NCBI GenBank assembly: GCA_013400115.1
Contig: VXBP01008268.1
Coordinates: 87,050-151,049, forward strand
Reading direction: 5' to 3'
Origin: Rhinopomastus cyanomelas
Taxonomy: Eukaryota > Chordata > Aves > Bucerotiformes > Rhinopomastidae
DNA length: 64,000 nucleotides
The notes below the pieces were generated by a model. It did not search any database, had not been told where the DNA came from, and worked only from the letters and a program-made list of their open reading frames with translations. Both the position numbers and the translations under genes were made by a program. Shown here piece by piece: positions 1 to 11,940 of the stretch. Each line of letters opens with the position of its first letter. The first letter of the stretch is position 1.

Positions 1-2971
1 ATATGGTGTCTCCTCAGCTTCCTTTTCTTTAGACAAAATGAGGCACAAAGTAATGGTTTTTGAAAGAATGAACAGCATCCCTATCCCCTGCAAGTATTTG
101 AGAAAGCACGTTTTGAATCAGTTTTTGAGAGCGAGTCACTGAAATAGCGGTCATGGGTTGACATCTGAATCGGTCAGGCTGGCTGCTGTGTAACAGAGCC
201 TGGAGTAACATTAATTTTGAGGAGCTACAAACCTGCTCTAATTACTCCTGTGTCTGAAGTGATTCTGTGATTTGCAGTGAATAAATGATGGCAATGGGAA
301 GGGTTTAAAATCAAAGGTTTTTGGTATTTTCCTGTCTGAAATGGTTTCAAAGTGTAGTTCTGATGCTCGAGGAACGCACACGCTCTTATACAGTCCTCAG
401 CTGAGCATGGGTGAAATTTGCAGGCCTAAACAAGGTCAGAGATGCTGAAAGTCTTCACCTTAAAAAACTCAAAATTAGAGAGAGACCCTAATTTAGTCTC
501 CCCTTCCCCCAAGCAAACGAGTTTGACAGCAGTCTCCCCTGCCCTGCTTGTCCTTTGATGTTGCCAGGACAGTGGCTGGTTTGCAGTGGGCAGGGGAGGT
601 GACAATGGAGCTGTGGTGATAAATCCACAGCTGCAGGGGAGGGGGTAAGAAAATAGCTTATTTTTGCTAGACTGGCCACGAATGCCGTTAGCTTATTTCT
701 CAACTCAGTGGGCAGTCAAAAGCAATAAGCAGTCAGGTGAATTGTGCGGGCAGCTGGGGCTCCGCTTTGCGCTGACCTTTCTGTGCTGTGGAAGATGGTC
801 CCACAAACAGATTGGCGATCCAGCCGAGTTACTTGGCAGTCTTTAATAAAGCTCTGTGCTAGCTCTGCAAAACTGTTTAGTTTGCTAATTCCTGAGGCTG
901 TAGTTAAAGAAGGGATGGGAGAGTGGGGGAACCATTCGAATTCCTCTTCCCACCCCACACCCTCCCCAAGGAATTACTCAAACATTGGCCAAGTTTTTCC
1001 TGTGCTAGAGCCTTGATATACACAACTGAAAATCTCCTTCACCTTAATCTGCTGCAGAAGCCAGAAAATACACTGCAGTATTGCACGGGTACTTGGAAAG
1101 TGTCCTGGACCCAGAGCTTTTCCTGTTACGAATGGAAAACCCGAAGTAACTTTACTTTTGGTTTAACTGAACAGTTACAGTATTAAAGCTCTGGCTGCGT
1201 GAGATGCAGCCCTTCCACAGTCCTCCTCAAAAGCAGGCTGATCAAATAAACATGGTTTTGGAATGAAAACTGGTCTTGTTCCTTCAGAGCAATCCCACAC
1301 CCAAAACCATTTGATTTCTAGAAATAGAAAGAAGAAGGATGGGTGTGAATGTGAGTGCACATGGGCCACTTTTTATTAAGAGTCACTTAATCTTTGGTCG
1401 GTCATTACTACACTCTCAGGGTTTAACTTTAACCAGCCACTTGTTACTTATTTCTATTCCCCTGCTCCATAGGAGGCATTAATGGACCACACTGAAGAGG
1501 AGGGTGGTGGGGAGGGAGGGAGAGAGGGAAGGCTCTGCCATCTTGGCAGGTTTCCAGCCTGGTGGTAGGTGCTGGCCCCAGCCTCTCCCACAGCCCTGGC
1601 AGGGGTACGGGAAGGTCTGGCACCAGCCCTGTGTGCCTGGCTGCACTGCTTCCCTGGGCACAGGGGTAAAGAACACCTTCCTTTTCTGCCTTGCAAGCGC
1701 TGCATGACATCTCAGCAGGGTGTTCTGTTGGCTAGTAGAGGGCAAACCAAACAAGACATCAAAACTTTATTCATAACTTTATGTTTTCTTATATCTGATT
1801 AGAATGTGTTTTTACAAGGTTTTGGAAGGTTATTTGCTTTAGGATAAAATAGATTTCAGAGTGAATTTTAGGAGGAGAAGGGATGAGCCATGAATCTCGT
1901 GAGTCAGTAGAGCTGTTTGCTGTGGTCGTGTACTGCTGGGCAGTGGATGGGCAGTGTGAAGGTGTGATGCTGCAGGTGCCTGTGCTGGCAGGTTCTCATG
2001 GTGCAGTTAGGAGAGAGCAGAGAGGTCCTGCTCTTTCCTCTCCTCTGCCACAAAGTCAGAGAAGCCTGGAGAAAGAGGAGACCAGAGGATTCCCACAGCC
2101 ACCTCAAGGCACCTCCAACTTTCAACCATTCAACTTTCAACCCTGCACCTTCCCAGTGCTTCCCATTCCTAATCCTGCTGGGCAGCATCGTAGGCTTGAG
2201 GAAGGAGAGACGTATTTTCTGAGATAAACAAATAGAGGGATTGTTTTATGGCTTTGATTGGTGAATTGTGCATATACAGCAGGAGGAATTCCCAGCAGTT
2301 ACCTTGCCGCCTGCTTTTTTCTTTAGTGGCAGTCAGGAAGGGGGCTGGAGAAAGTGAAAACATGGCAGATGATTACAGACGCTGCTTGCACAGACATGTG
2401 GGTTGGGTCAGCTGTAGGGACACCCCTTGTTGCCAGGCTCTCTTCTGCTGCAATTCAGACAGAAGGAATTTAGCTGAAAAATCTAATCTGCTGAGTAGGG
2501 CTTTCTGGGCCTGATGCACTGCAGACTGAGCTGGTACTGAGGATTTTTATAGGGCTGTGCATGCAATGGGTAAGTGCAGGAGCTTGTTTGGGTGCTAGTG
2601 CTGATTCTGTCACCATTACATTGCTGCCTACCCCGGCACTTGGGTTTTCCCTGGCACTGCAGGAGCCCAAAGCCCAGCTTTGCTCTCTGAACACTTCACT
2701 GGGATTGAGAGGGTGGAGAAGATCAGGGTAGCGATGGAGACTGCTCTGTGCCTGTTGGTTGCATGCAGTGGGAGGGGAGGGGGGAAGGGAGGGAGATGGT
2801 GTTTGGGCCAGGCATTAATTTCCCTTATGGAGCAATAGCCAGCCCAGAGGAGGTGGGACAGAAAAAATTGTCTCAAAGAATTGACATTCCGCACAATTCC
2901 TTCTGGGTTGATGCAAGAGTACGATGTGGAATTTAATAGCATCTAGTGCTGCGTGAATAAAAACTGCTCTA

Positions 2972-3007
2972 CTTTTTTTCCCCTTTCTTTCCCTTTTTTT
3001 TTTCCCT
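2972..3007. repeat. Polypyrimidine tract
   Basis: An almost uninterrupted run of T with short C blocks on the + strand. It could be a remnant of a retroposed poly(A) on the other strand, but no recognisable element borders it. Confidence 0.6.
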
Positions 3008-5908
3008 AACAAATGGCTGTTTGTGTTTCTAGCTGACCTTTCAGCTCATTTGTTAGAATGGGTGCTGCATCTTGGAACAGCGAAAGGCATTGACTCTGCA
3101 ATCCCCGAGGATCCTTACGTGCTCTGTGGCTGCTGAGCCAAGCTTCATTCTGAAAGCTGTTGCAAATGGAGCTTGCCTCGTACCAAATCTCTTTCTCACA
3201 CTGTTTACATCAATAGTCTTCTTTGGTACTTAAGGACTTTAATACCCTCTTGGAAATCATTTCTGTGAAAAGATAAATTTCTGGTTTATGGTCTCTTAAC
3301 TTTTCTCAGAACATAGAGGTCATCACATCTCTGATGGTGAGGTTTACAATATGCTGTTTTAATCCTTTCTTTGCAGGAAGGAAGTGGTATTAACTCCATT
3401 CTCTTGGCACTAGCCATGCCACAGCATGTGAAAGTCTGCGTTGCATTAAACTTATTTGCAGGTTTAAGTTGTTCTTGGCCAGTGTCTGTATTTTCCTAGT
3501 TAGTTCTGAAAACTTGTATGTATGTGTAAGTTGAACTGACTGTTAGAAGTGAGCTAAGGCAAAGAACTGGAGCTGACACTTTCTTTTCTGGAGAGATGAA
3601 ATCACCAATATCTGCTCCACGTAATGAAGTTTGGAGGAAATGTCCATTGCAGCATCACGATTTTGGTCCAGCTGCTGAGTCACTACCTTGTCCTGTACCA
3701 AATCTTGGCTGTGTTTTGGCTCAAGAAGAAAGTAGTGATTGAGTTTTGTGTCTTTGCGCATGATCCTTGCTGGGATCTGTCTTTTCTGCTCACCATGGGG
3801 GCTCAGACTCACTTTCTATCAAATAGGGGGATGAATTCTGCCTTCAGAAGAGCCCAAAACTCTCGGTGTGTTATTCATACCATCAGCCTTCTATTACTGA
3901 AGAATCATAATCCCTTCAGATCCTGTGTCTGAGGCTTATGGAGCCAAGGAGCTGGGTGCAGCACAAGTCCAGCTCTGGTGTTTGCTCCCTGACTTGGCAT
4001 TTTCTTACTGACACGCTAGAAAAAGTGCCGAGTTTGCAGAAAGTCCTGTAATCCTACCCCATGCAAAGACAGGAAAACCTTGTAAAACAAAAGAGTGATG
4101 AGAGAGCTCCTCTGTGTGTTGTGACAGGGTGTCAATAACTTCCAGCCCAGCTGCGGAGAAGCTTTGTGTCATCTGGCCAGTTTTCCCTCTCTGCAGGCTG
4201 CAGGTACTCTGTGAACTGCAGATGTGCTGGATGCAGCTCTGCTGGCCTGAGCTCCCAGCTAGCACCTTCGTTTTGAGTTTGAGAGATATGTGCAGATGCT
4301 CTGATGTAGTTTGGGTCGTGTTTCGGTGTGGGGGTTGCGAGTGTTTTGAGGTTGGGTGTTATTTTGACTTGCTCAGGAAGAGCTTTCTGAGGGGGTGAGG
4401 AACGTTGAAGATCTCTCTAGAAACGAGATGACTAAGGCACAGCTTGGTAAACCAGAATGGTTGTCAAATCCTCATTCACCTCCACTGCAGAGTAGCAGGT
4501 CTTTCTGTTTGGGGTGTGAGCTACCAGAGGTTTGTTTCCTGGCAAAAGTGTTGCCTCTTTCAGAGAGGAAGCCAAGGCAATCTTAGCAAGAAATAATTAC
4601 AAGGATTTCTTCTTCTTCTAATTAGTTAAAGCAGGATCAAGGCAAGATTACTTTTTTCTTGCTCATATGATGTTTGCGCTTAAACTCTTGTCTCCCAGTT
4701 AAGTCACTGATCCATTAATCAGCTGAGACATGGTCATTTGTGCTTAGGACTCAGGAAAATGACTGAGAAATACATCATCACTGGAGAAACCACATCTCTA
4801 CTTTTATGATGTGCTCTCAGAAGTCTGTACTTAATGTTTCCAGTAAGGAGACTCATCCTATGATGCTCTTTCCAAACAGCAAGAATTTGAAGGTTGTGGG
4901 TGAGGTTTTTCTTGTTCCGTATGGACTGATAGCATGTGCTGATGTCAAGCTGAGAACTTTATCTGGGAGATGGGTCTGCTGTGTCCCCACACTGGTGTGG
5001 CTTGAAGTGCTGCAATAGCGGGGCTGGCTTAGCTTAAATCAACCCGGTCTGCACCAAAACCCATTTGAATCTCTTCTGCTGAGCTTGCTGAGCTTGAATT
5101 GTCTGAGAAAAGACAACTTATTTTAATAAAATTTTTTAAACCCAGAACTAGCAGATAATAGTGCCCAAACCCTGCCTGGGCATCCTCAGTAGCTTTTGAT
5201 TCTTAAATGGCCTGATTGCTCTTCAAAGGATTATTCAGAAACACAGACCTGTGGCTGATATGTGCCACGGAAACTGGAAGTGCCGATAAACCAGCTCAGT
5301 GTTTCCCTTCCCCACCATCCACACCTCCACCACACTGCACGCGTGTACGAGCTGCTTAATAAAACCAAAGGGTATTCCTCGGTAAAGTGGTTTTCTGCAA
5401 TTACTTTGTGTAAAACTTTTTCACTTCTGCTTAAAGGGTGTCTCTCTTCCTGTGCGAGCTGCCAGAGCAGCGACGTATTGAACATCCGGAGATGGGAGGG
5501 GGGATGGAGAACAGCTCTTGAGGTCTGTAAGGGATGCTTTGGGACAGGGTAGAGATCTGCAGCCTGGTTCATCTTGTCTTCTATAGAGCTGTGAGGTTGA
5601 GAAAATCCAGGATGACATACAGGAGACTGCTTACTTAGGGGTTGGAAGCTGCTTTTGGGGTAAAGTAAGGTCAGTCGAACCCATGGGTGGCTGTTGAAAT
5701 CCAAATGTTTCCAAAGAAGATGAGGCCCGTTAATGTGGTTTGTGTGATGCCTGCAGCCAGAACCAGCTAGTCCCACTTTGAGTGTGTCCTGCAGGGAGCT
5801 GTCATCCTGAACCATGACCAAGGGCCCTTCAATAACCCCCCACCCCCTGATTCAAAGGAAAGAAGGATTTTATGCAATGTCACAAATGAAGGGAAGAAGC
5901 ACTAAGAT

Positions 5909-5922
5909 TGTGTGTGTGTGTG
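5909..5922. repeat. (TG)7 microsatellite
   Basis: Seven TG dinucleotides followed by CGC. It is short and lies in presumed METRNL intron. Confidence 0.8.
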
Positions 5923-6511
5923 CGCTGAGAGGGCAGAAACACCTACCCACAGGTCTCAGTGCAGAGGACCCTCATGCTAAACTGCAGCAGTAAAGGTGCA
6001 CTTAAGCCCACCTACAATATTGGAGGAGACCTTTCCTAGACCACTCAAATTCCTGGTGCTGGGACCTTCTGTAGCTCATGGCATCACCTTGGGGCAGGTC
6101 CCTCTCCATTCCTGAGTGTTTCTGCCTCCCTGCGGAGATGATCAGCAATGTGCCTGACAGAACTGTTGGCCAACAAGTGCAGTCTATTGTTAGTATTGCC
6201 ACGTCCTCCTCGGTAACATCAGGTTCAGAGGGCAAATCGCTCAAAGCAGCTGGGACATGACTGCTGGCTTGTGAAGAATGATGTAATTACATCTCCCTCA
6301 GCGGGAAGGTGAATAGAGAGGCCTGTGGAGGCACTGGACTGGGGGGCGAGTGGAGGGAGAGGGCTGCCTCAGGTTACTTCAGGTCAGGATACTGTCAGAA
6401 TCCATCAAAGGCATTCCCAGGAGAGTCGGCAGCCGACGTGCACAATGCAGGCTTTATGGAGTTGAGTTATAGGCATCTGGGCTTTAGAAGGCTTCAATAA
6501 AACGGTGCTTT

Positions 6512-6525
6512 TCTCTCTCTCTCTC
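6512..6525. repeat. (TC)7 microsatellite
   Basis: Seven TC dinucleotides that lead into a T-rich stretch ending near 6540. Confidence 0.8.
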
Positions 6526-6617
6526 GCTTTTCTTTTTTTCCACCCTTCCCCTGCTGCTGTATGAATTAAGGCTTTTTGGTTTATCGAGTTTAAAGGAATT
6601 AGAGCAGCTGACGTCGA

Positions 6618-6630
6618 TGTTGTTGTTGTT
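6618..6630. repeat. (TGT)n short microsatellite
   Basis: Four TGT units plus one base, directly after an ACGTCGATG sequence. Probably neutral. Confidence 0.75.
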
Positions 6631-7755
6631 GCAAGCTCATAGACTCGCTCTTGGATGTGAGAACCTGGGCAGCTCTCGAGATACCCCCAGAGAGTCAGGC
6701 GGCAGCAGACACAGACCTCCTCTTGTTTAGTAACTGGGCCCAGTTTCCCAGAAAATGACCATTTTCACCTGCTGTGTGTAAGCAGAGAGCTTTTTCTGGT
6801 TTCCTTTTTTCAGTTGTAAGGACGTTCCCTTTGAGCCTGAGGTTTGTCAGGTTGTCCTACTGATGGAGGAAAGCACTCGGTGCCCCATCCTGGAGTGGCT
6901 GAGTGCTGAACTGCTGCTAAAGTCACTAACTTGGGGCAGAAACACACAGATTCCTTAACGGTGTGAAGAAAGAAAGTGAAGGCACTGCCTCCTCCTCAGG
7001 GCTTGGTTTCTTTTATGAGACTGTTTAGGAACGAAGCGTTGGTTGTAGCGAGGGAATGTTATTTGCTTTTTAATGGTCCATTTACCTCGGCAGTAATCCT
7101 TCACGACTCGCTTTCCATCTGTGCTTGCATACCTTGGTTTTGCCACTTGCTGGATATATTTGATACTCTGTGAATGCAGATGTGGCAGTCGCTCCACAGA
7201 AGAGAACTTCTGTTCTTCGTATGTCTGGCATGGCTCTGGTGATGGGTGGTTGTGAAATGGGCTTTGCATGCCACATAACTGCTGTGAGTCAGTGTGGAGC
7301 TGTATTAATGGTCTAGGGTGAGCAATGCTGAGCACTTTTAATTTCCTTTTGCATTTGAAAAGGATGCAGGATTTTGCCTAGAGTCCACAATTAAAGTGAT
7401 TTGATTCTGTATGTACGTGGAGATTTGTTAGTTTGATTTACTGTTGTGTCAGTCTATTTACATGGAAGGAACCACTTTTAAAGTGGTTTGGTTTTCATCT
7501 TAAATGCTATTGCTTGCCTTGCACTCCTCCTAAGAGCTAAAACCGCTTAGTCACTTTGTTTTGTTCCATTTTCTGATGGGGCTGGATGAACTACAGAGGT
7601 GTCTGGTCTAAACCAAGACTGTTTTCACTCAGACTTAAAAAAGGCCAAGATGCCTTCTTGTTATTAGATCTTTGTACAACAAAGTATCTGAGATCCAGTG
7701 TCTGAAATGCAGCTGTGTATTTGTGGCTGTCCATCAGCCCTGCTTTGGTTTAGAG

Positions 7756-8105
7756 CTGTAGAATGGTTTAGGTTGGAAGGGACCTCAGACATCATCCAGT
7801 TTCAACCTCCTGCCATGGGCAGTGACACCTCTCACCAGACCAGGTTGCCCAGAGCCCCATCCAACCTGGTCTTGAACACTTCCAAGAATGGGGCACCCAC
7901 AACCTCCCTGGGCAACCTGTTCCAGTGCCTGAGCACTCTTACAGGGAGGAATTTCTTCCTCAGATCCAATCTAAATCTGCTCTCTTTTAGTTTGAAACTA
8001 CTCCGCTTGTCCTGTAAAAAGTTCCTCTTCAGCTTTCCTGTAGCCCATTCAACTGCTGGAAGGCAGGTCTAAGACCCACTCTGAGCCTTCTCCAGGCTGT
8101 GGAAT
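7756..8105 (-). mobile_element. CR1 LINE 3' fragment (antisense)
   Basis: Read on the + strand it begins with the reverse complement of a CR1 3' end (GAATGGTTTAGGTTGGAAGG, then the AGGGACCTC block). It continues through the antisense of the C-terminal ORF2 region (CTGGGCAACCTGTTCCAGTG) to about 8105, where a TTCTCCAGGCTG block marks the antisense of the conserved SLEKRRL-type region. The terminal octamer repeats have decayed to a single GTAGAATGG. The copy is 5'-truncated and inside presumed METRNL intron. An antisense frame across it has no coding meaning. Divergence looks substantial, so it is probably an older insertion. Confidence 0.93.
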
Positions 8106-9823
8106 TTGGGCAGATTTGCAAGATCCCCTGCATTTGGGTGATCTAACTCAGGTTCTGGTTTAGGCAGAGGTAGGCTGGAGAAGGGCTTTTTCCCTGGAAA
8201 AATTTGGTGGGTGCCATGGTTGGAACAGCACTGTAGTGGGCTCTTATGTGACAAGCATAATTTTCTGTGTCAGATGACACTTGGTTGTTTGGTCTAACCA
8301 CTAATCAAAATCTCGTGAGTCTAATTTAGACCAAATTTATTACAGTACTCCAATGATGTCCAGACTTTGGCTGGCTTTATTTCTCATGGTGTTAAACAGT
8401 TTACAAACTCTTCCAAAGAAGAGAAGCTGGAATGGAATGGAAATCAGTGGGGGAAGGAAGGGTGTTAAAGGCTGACATCTTTTAGAGCCTGGAGGCTTTC
8501 AGACTTAACAGACAAAGCCTGACTGATCCAGATGCTTGGACAGACCTATTTTGACTGTTCCTTGTCTCCTCTTTTGGACCTTTTTTCACCTTCTTGAGTT
8601 ACTCTTTCCAGTCCCCCTGCCCAGAAATGTGTGTTTTGCATTCTCTGTAATCCTATTAAGCAGCGTGTTACACTGTGTATTAATCATCTGACTGAAGCAA
8701 ATCTGGTGGATTTGGTTCAATAATCCCTCTTTCTGGATCACCGCTTCCTGGGACCTTGGAAAAAATCGGGGATTTGCTGTGTCGTATGTTAAAGGATGGC
8801 TGGTGCCTTCTAACAGAGGAAGGCTAATAGATGAGCAACCACCATAGGCATCAGCCCTGCATTGTTTAGACTAGTGTAAATCTACTTCTTAGTGCGATGG
8901 ATAAACTGCTCTGGGAAGCAGGCAAGGGTGAGAGGAAGGGTGTGACTCCTTGCGAGTCTGGTAACTAAACGTTTTCAGATGTTGAGGTTCAAGAACTAAA
9001 GTTTTCTGAGGGTGAGGAGAAGTGGGCTACCTTCAGCCTGGGGTTTGATCGTGGGCTGTGTGATGAGGTAAGCTGTCGCTCCAACACTTGGCCTCATCTC
9101 CAGCATGAGCCCTGCTTTGCTCCAGTCTTTGCCTCTGCTAATCCAGGCAGAGCAGCACACGCGGTGGGTTTTCTTTTCTCTGACTGATGTGTAAGTGCCT
9201 CTACAGGATGACATCAAGTGAAAGACTGGGCTCTGATCCTTGGGCCACGGTGGACAGACTTAATTAACATTAAAGACTCTGATAGCAAGCAAATTCCTGA
9301 ACTCAACAGGGTATTATAGAAACATCTGTACTGCAATGACGGTACATTCTCCTCAGAAATTGCTGGCGGAGTACAAAGAGGAGCCACATTCTTGCATTGA
9401 TTAGATTAGTGCAGATATCCAAATGTTTCCAGCAGTACAGGAAATGGTCTTTGTGCTGCTTGAGCTCTACCAGATACTGGCTCAGTTTCCGTTTTGCCTC
9501 GACACCCTCAAACACATGTGTTGGGGTTTTTTTAACTCCCCTCTTTGCCTCCCCCTCTTTGTAACCTCCTGTATCTTTGATGTGGCAATAGCCTGAATGT
9601 CTTCTGAAACAGCCCAGCAGCACTCCATAGAAATTGAAAGAGGGAAGTGTTGCCACCAGAGTTTAAAAGGCTCATGATCTTCAAAGCTGTTTGGAGAGCC
9701 TTGAGTGTGCAGAAGAGCTCACTCAGGATCAAAACTGGTTTTGCATTAGCACAGCGATCCTGCAGGGTGTTTGCTGGGTGACACATCCTGGCAGGAGCGT
9801 TGAAGAGATCCATGTTCCAACTT
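8106..9823 (+). other. METRNL: Presumed METRNL intron; nothing recognised
   Basis: Single-copy-looking sequence between two antisense CR1 fragments. I see no splice-flanked open segment matching METRNL, no RNA gene and no tandem repeat. Confidence 0.5.
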
Positions 9824-10015
9824 AGAATAATAGAACCGTAAGGCCAGCTAGTCCAACCTCCCTACAACAAGCAGGGCCATCACTCACCAGACCAGACTGT
9901 CCAGAGCTCCGTCCAGCCTGACCTTGAATGGCTCCAGAGATGAGGCTGCCACCACCTCTCTGAGCAGCCTGTTCCAGGGATCCCCCACCCTCAGATTAAA
10001 GATCTGTTTCTTTTT
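9824..10015 (-). mobile_element. CR1 LINE 3' fragment (antisense), about 200 bp before a METRNL exon
   Basis: Starts AGAATAATAGAACCGTAAGG, a decayed reverse complement of a CR1 tail, followed by CTAGTCCAACCTCCCTACAA and then CTGAGCAGCCTGTTCCAGGG, the antisense of a conserved CR1 coding block. Recognisable similarity fades near 10015. The element lies upstream of the small METRNL exon at 10217 and in opposite orientation to the gene, the usual tolerated orientation for intronic LINE pieces. Confidence 0.9.
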
Positions 10016-10216
10016 TACTTCACTACAAACATCTCGTGGGGGCTGGCATCAGCCTCCAATTCTTGTAGCACCATTGAGGTCTGACAGATGTTTAGCCCTC
10101 TTTCCCCGTGTTGTGGTGGGTTTGTGGTTCTGTGTGTGCCTCTGTTTCTGGTTAGTTCAAATGCTGATTATTTACTGTCACCTAGTCCTTTGCTAATTCT
10201 GACCCTTTCTCTCCAG

Positions 10217-10276
10217 CTCCCTGCCGACCATGCAGTGACACAGAGGTTCTCTTGGCTGTCTGCACTAGTGATTTTG
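10217..10276 (+). CDS. METRNL: METRNL penultimate coding exon (60 nt)
   Basis: The exon is preceded by a CTTTCTCTCCAG acceptor and ends at a GTGAGT donor (10277). It translates, with the first codon split, as APCRPCSDTEVLLAVCTSDF, which I recognise as the METRNL segment that opens the C-terminal netrin-like (NTR) half. It carries three cysteines: two in the CRPC cluster and one before TSDF. Both boundaries are phase 1, so the last base (G) joins TA of the next exon to make valine, giving ...TSDF-VIRGSI. METRNL is a secreted protein (also called subfatin or meteorin-like) with a CUB-like N-terminal half and an NTR-like C-terminal half; it is reported as a muscle and fat hormone. A single exon this short is easily missed by automatic gene finders. 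The recognised family sequence, correct phase and two good splice sites make the call strong. Confidence 0.92.
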
Positions 10277-10979
10277 GTGAGTTCTGACTTCCCCCCCCGC
10301 CCCCTTTCTGCTGTCTCACTTGAATGTGACACCCAGAAACACCAATGGACACCTAGTTAGCCAACTTCTGCCAGCAGTAAATGGGGTCTAAAGAGGCTGG
10401 GTGCATAGGGTGAGGGAGGAGGCCATGATGTGAAGGACCTCAAAATCAAGTACTCAGCTGGCACGTCCCCATGGTGGACAGAGAATCACCCTGCAACTGC
10501 AAGTTCAAAGACCTGGGGGTGCATCTAGGAGAGGCCTTATTTGCTGCCCTAAAATAGACTGTGCACTTAAGACCAAAAGTTTCAATAATTCTCTGTGCTT
10601 CCTTTTTTAAAGGGGAAATTAATATTAGCTGGTACCTGTAATTGCTGAAGAACAGAAAGTGCATTTTCCCGGAGCACAGACGTGTGGTGTGTTGTTAGAA
10701 TCCTAACTTGATTGATTCTATTTTCCTGATGCAATTATTTTTGTGTTTAAATTTAATCTGTGGGTGCTCTTTGCTGGACAGATCACAAATGTAAACCACA
10801 AGAAACACAAATATAGTCTGGAGTTACTGACATAAACTTAACTCTAAAAATAACACTGGGGCTGCTGCAGTGAAATCGGTTTCTCTAGAGCTTCCTGCTT
10901 GCATGGGGCTGAGTTTTGGACCCAGTTCTTTCAGAGGGGTTTGAGTGACTCTTCCTTGTGTCCTTTTTTGTCTTCCCAG
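10277..10979 (+). other. METRNL: METRNL last intron (703 bp)
   Basis: Bounded by GTGAGT at 10277 and a TTTTTTGTCTTCCCAG acceptor ending at 10979. The phase is 1 at both ends. A C-rich run follows the donor at about 10291-10305. I see no mobile element inside it. Confidence 0.9.
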
Positions 10980-11296
10980 TAATCAGAGGCTCCATTCAAG
11001 ATGTAACGAATGAGGCAGAAGAGCAAGAATCCATCATTCACGTTGGGGTCACCAAACTGTACAGGCAGAAGAGCAAAGTCTTTCAGCTCATGGGGGAGAA
11101 TGGGAACTGGCGAGGACAAATAAAGACCCTGCTGAAGTGTGGGGTGAGACCAGGAGATGGAGACTTCCTTTTCACGGGACGCATGCACTTTGGGGAGGCC
11201 AGGTTAGGCTGTGCCCCTCGTTTTAAAGACTTCCAAAGGATGTACAAAGAGGCAAAAGACAAAGGGCTAAATCCATGTGAAATTGGCCCGGATTGA
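10980..11296 (+). CDS. METRNL: METRNL terminal coding exon, with stop
   Basis: The exon completes a valine codon split after its first base, then encodes IRGSIQDVTNE at its start and ends FKDFQRMYKEAKDKGLNPCE-IGPD before TGA at 11294-11296. Landmarks include LYRQKSKVF, LLKCGVRPGDGDFLFTG, MHFGEARLGCAPRF and the C-terminal NPCE, all signatures of METRNL rather than METRN. About 105 residues are encoded. With the preceding exon the window holds roughly the last 125 of the family's usual 300 or so residues, i.e. most of the NTR half. Three further cysteines (LLKC, LGC, NPC) would be expected to form disulfides in the secreted protein. No frameshift or premature stop is present. The reading frame stays open back to an ATG at 10958, but that ATG is intronic and is not the start. 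Confidence 0.97.
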
Positions 11297-11593
11297 AATC
11301 CCCTGTTTGGCTGAAGATTGTTTTAGCTGGGAATATTTCCTGGCTGCAGTGAAAACTCTGAATGAAACTGGTGACTCAGAGCATGGACAGATCTGGAGCA
11401 CAGGCTGAGACCCCACAGGACACGTCTGCGGTCTGCAGCACTGTTAGACTGATGGAAGCAACAGAGGTACGAGCTCAGACAGCTGCCAAGCAAGCAAGGC
11501 TGGATTTTTAACCAATCTTGTCCTTCGAATTAAGTTATTATATTTTTTTAGTGATTTCCTTAGGAAAACAAACAAAGAAAACCCCTATGTCTT

Positions 11594-11599
11594 AATAAA
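11594..11599 (+). terminator. METRNL: Proximal poly(A) signal AATAAA
   Basis: Canonical hexamer about 300 nt after the METRNL stop, with T/G-rich sequence (CTTTGTATCTTTGTAA) some 35-50 nt downstream, as expected for a cleavage site. Confidence 0.6.
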
Positions 11600-11917
11600 A
11601 ACCCCACCAAACCCCAAATGGAAGCCACCATGCCTTTGTATCTTTGTAATACTAATTTTTAAAAGTGTCTTAAGCTGATGTAGCATTTGGTGTGGCCTCT
11701 TCTGTATAAATGGCTGAGAATGTGATAGAGCACGGGAGAACATCTTAACATTGATGCTTTGTAAAAAGCTTGGTGTACAATTCAAAATTGTTTCTTATGA
11801 CAGAAATTTATGGAGCCAAACTCTCACGTGTGTGTTCTCTTTTTTTTATTTGAAAGAATGTGCAATCACTGCCTGCAATTTTCTGTCCAGGCTGGCAAAT
11901 TCTTTCCATTCCAGAGA

Positions 11918-11923
11918 AATAAA
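11918..11923 (+). terminator. METRNL: Distal poly(A) signal AATAAA
   Basis: Second canonical hexamer, with a T-rich GATGTTTTGTTTTTC stretch about 35-50 nt downstream. It would give a 3' UTR of roughly 640 nt. Confidence 0.5.
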
Positions 11924-11940
11924 GGTCCCTGGATTTGACA

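Larger units (their letters stand above)
1..7755 (+). other. METRNL: Probable METRNL intron, 5' part; no exon seen
   Basis: The METRNL exons at 10217 and 10980 are on the + strand, so sequence upstream should belong to the gene's preceding intron. I looked for the expected upstream coding segment, which in the family carries a WMYPTGAL-type motif, and found nothing resembling it; exons 1 and 2 probably lie before base 1. The stretch holds only short low-complexity tracts: a polypyrimidine run at 2972-3007, TG at 5909-5922, TC at 6512-6525 and TGT at 6618-6630. Intron status is inference from gene orientation. Confidence 0.55.
11297..11940 (+). other. METRNL: METRNL 3' UTR (proposed extent)
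   Basis: Non-coding sequence after the stop. It contains an AT-rich stretch at about 11532-11549 and two canonical poly(A) signals. Which signal is used, and whether the transcript extends further, cannot be read from sequence. Confidence 0.7.

Noticed and set aside
5231..5821. 196-codon - strand frame
   Set aside because: No domain, no splice-like borders and an irregular composition; probably a chance frame in intron sequence.
7698..8072. 124-codon + strand frame
   Set aside because: It is the antisense of a CR1 fragment; the similarity is to CR1 DNA, not to a protein read on this strand.
10958..10979. ATG at 10958 as a start codon for the METRNL terminal exon frame
   Set aside because: The codons before 10980 are the polypyrimidine tract and acceptor of the last intron, and the METRNL protein continues from the upstream 60-nt exon.
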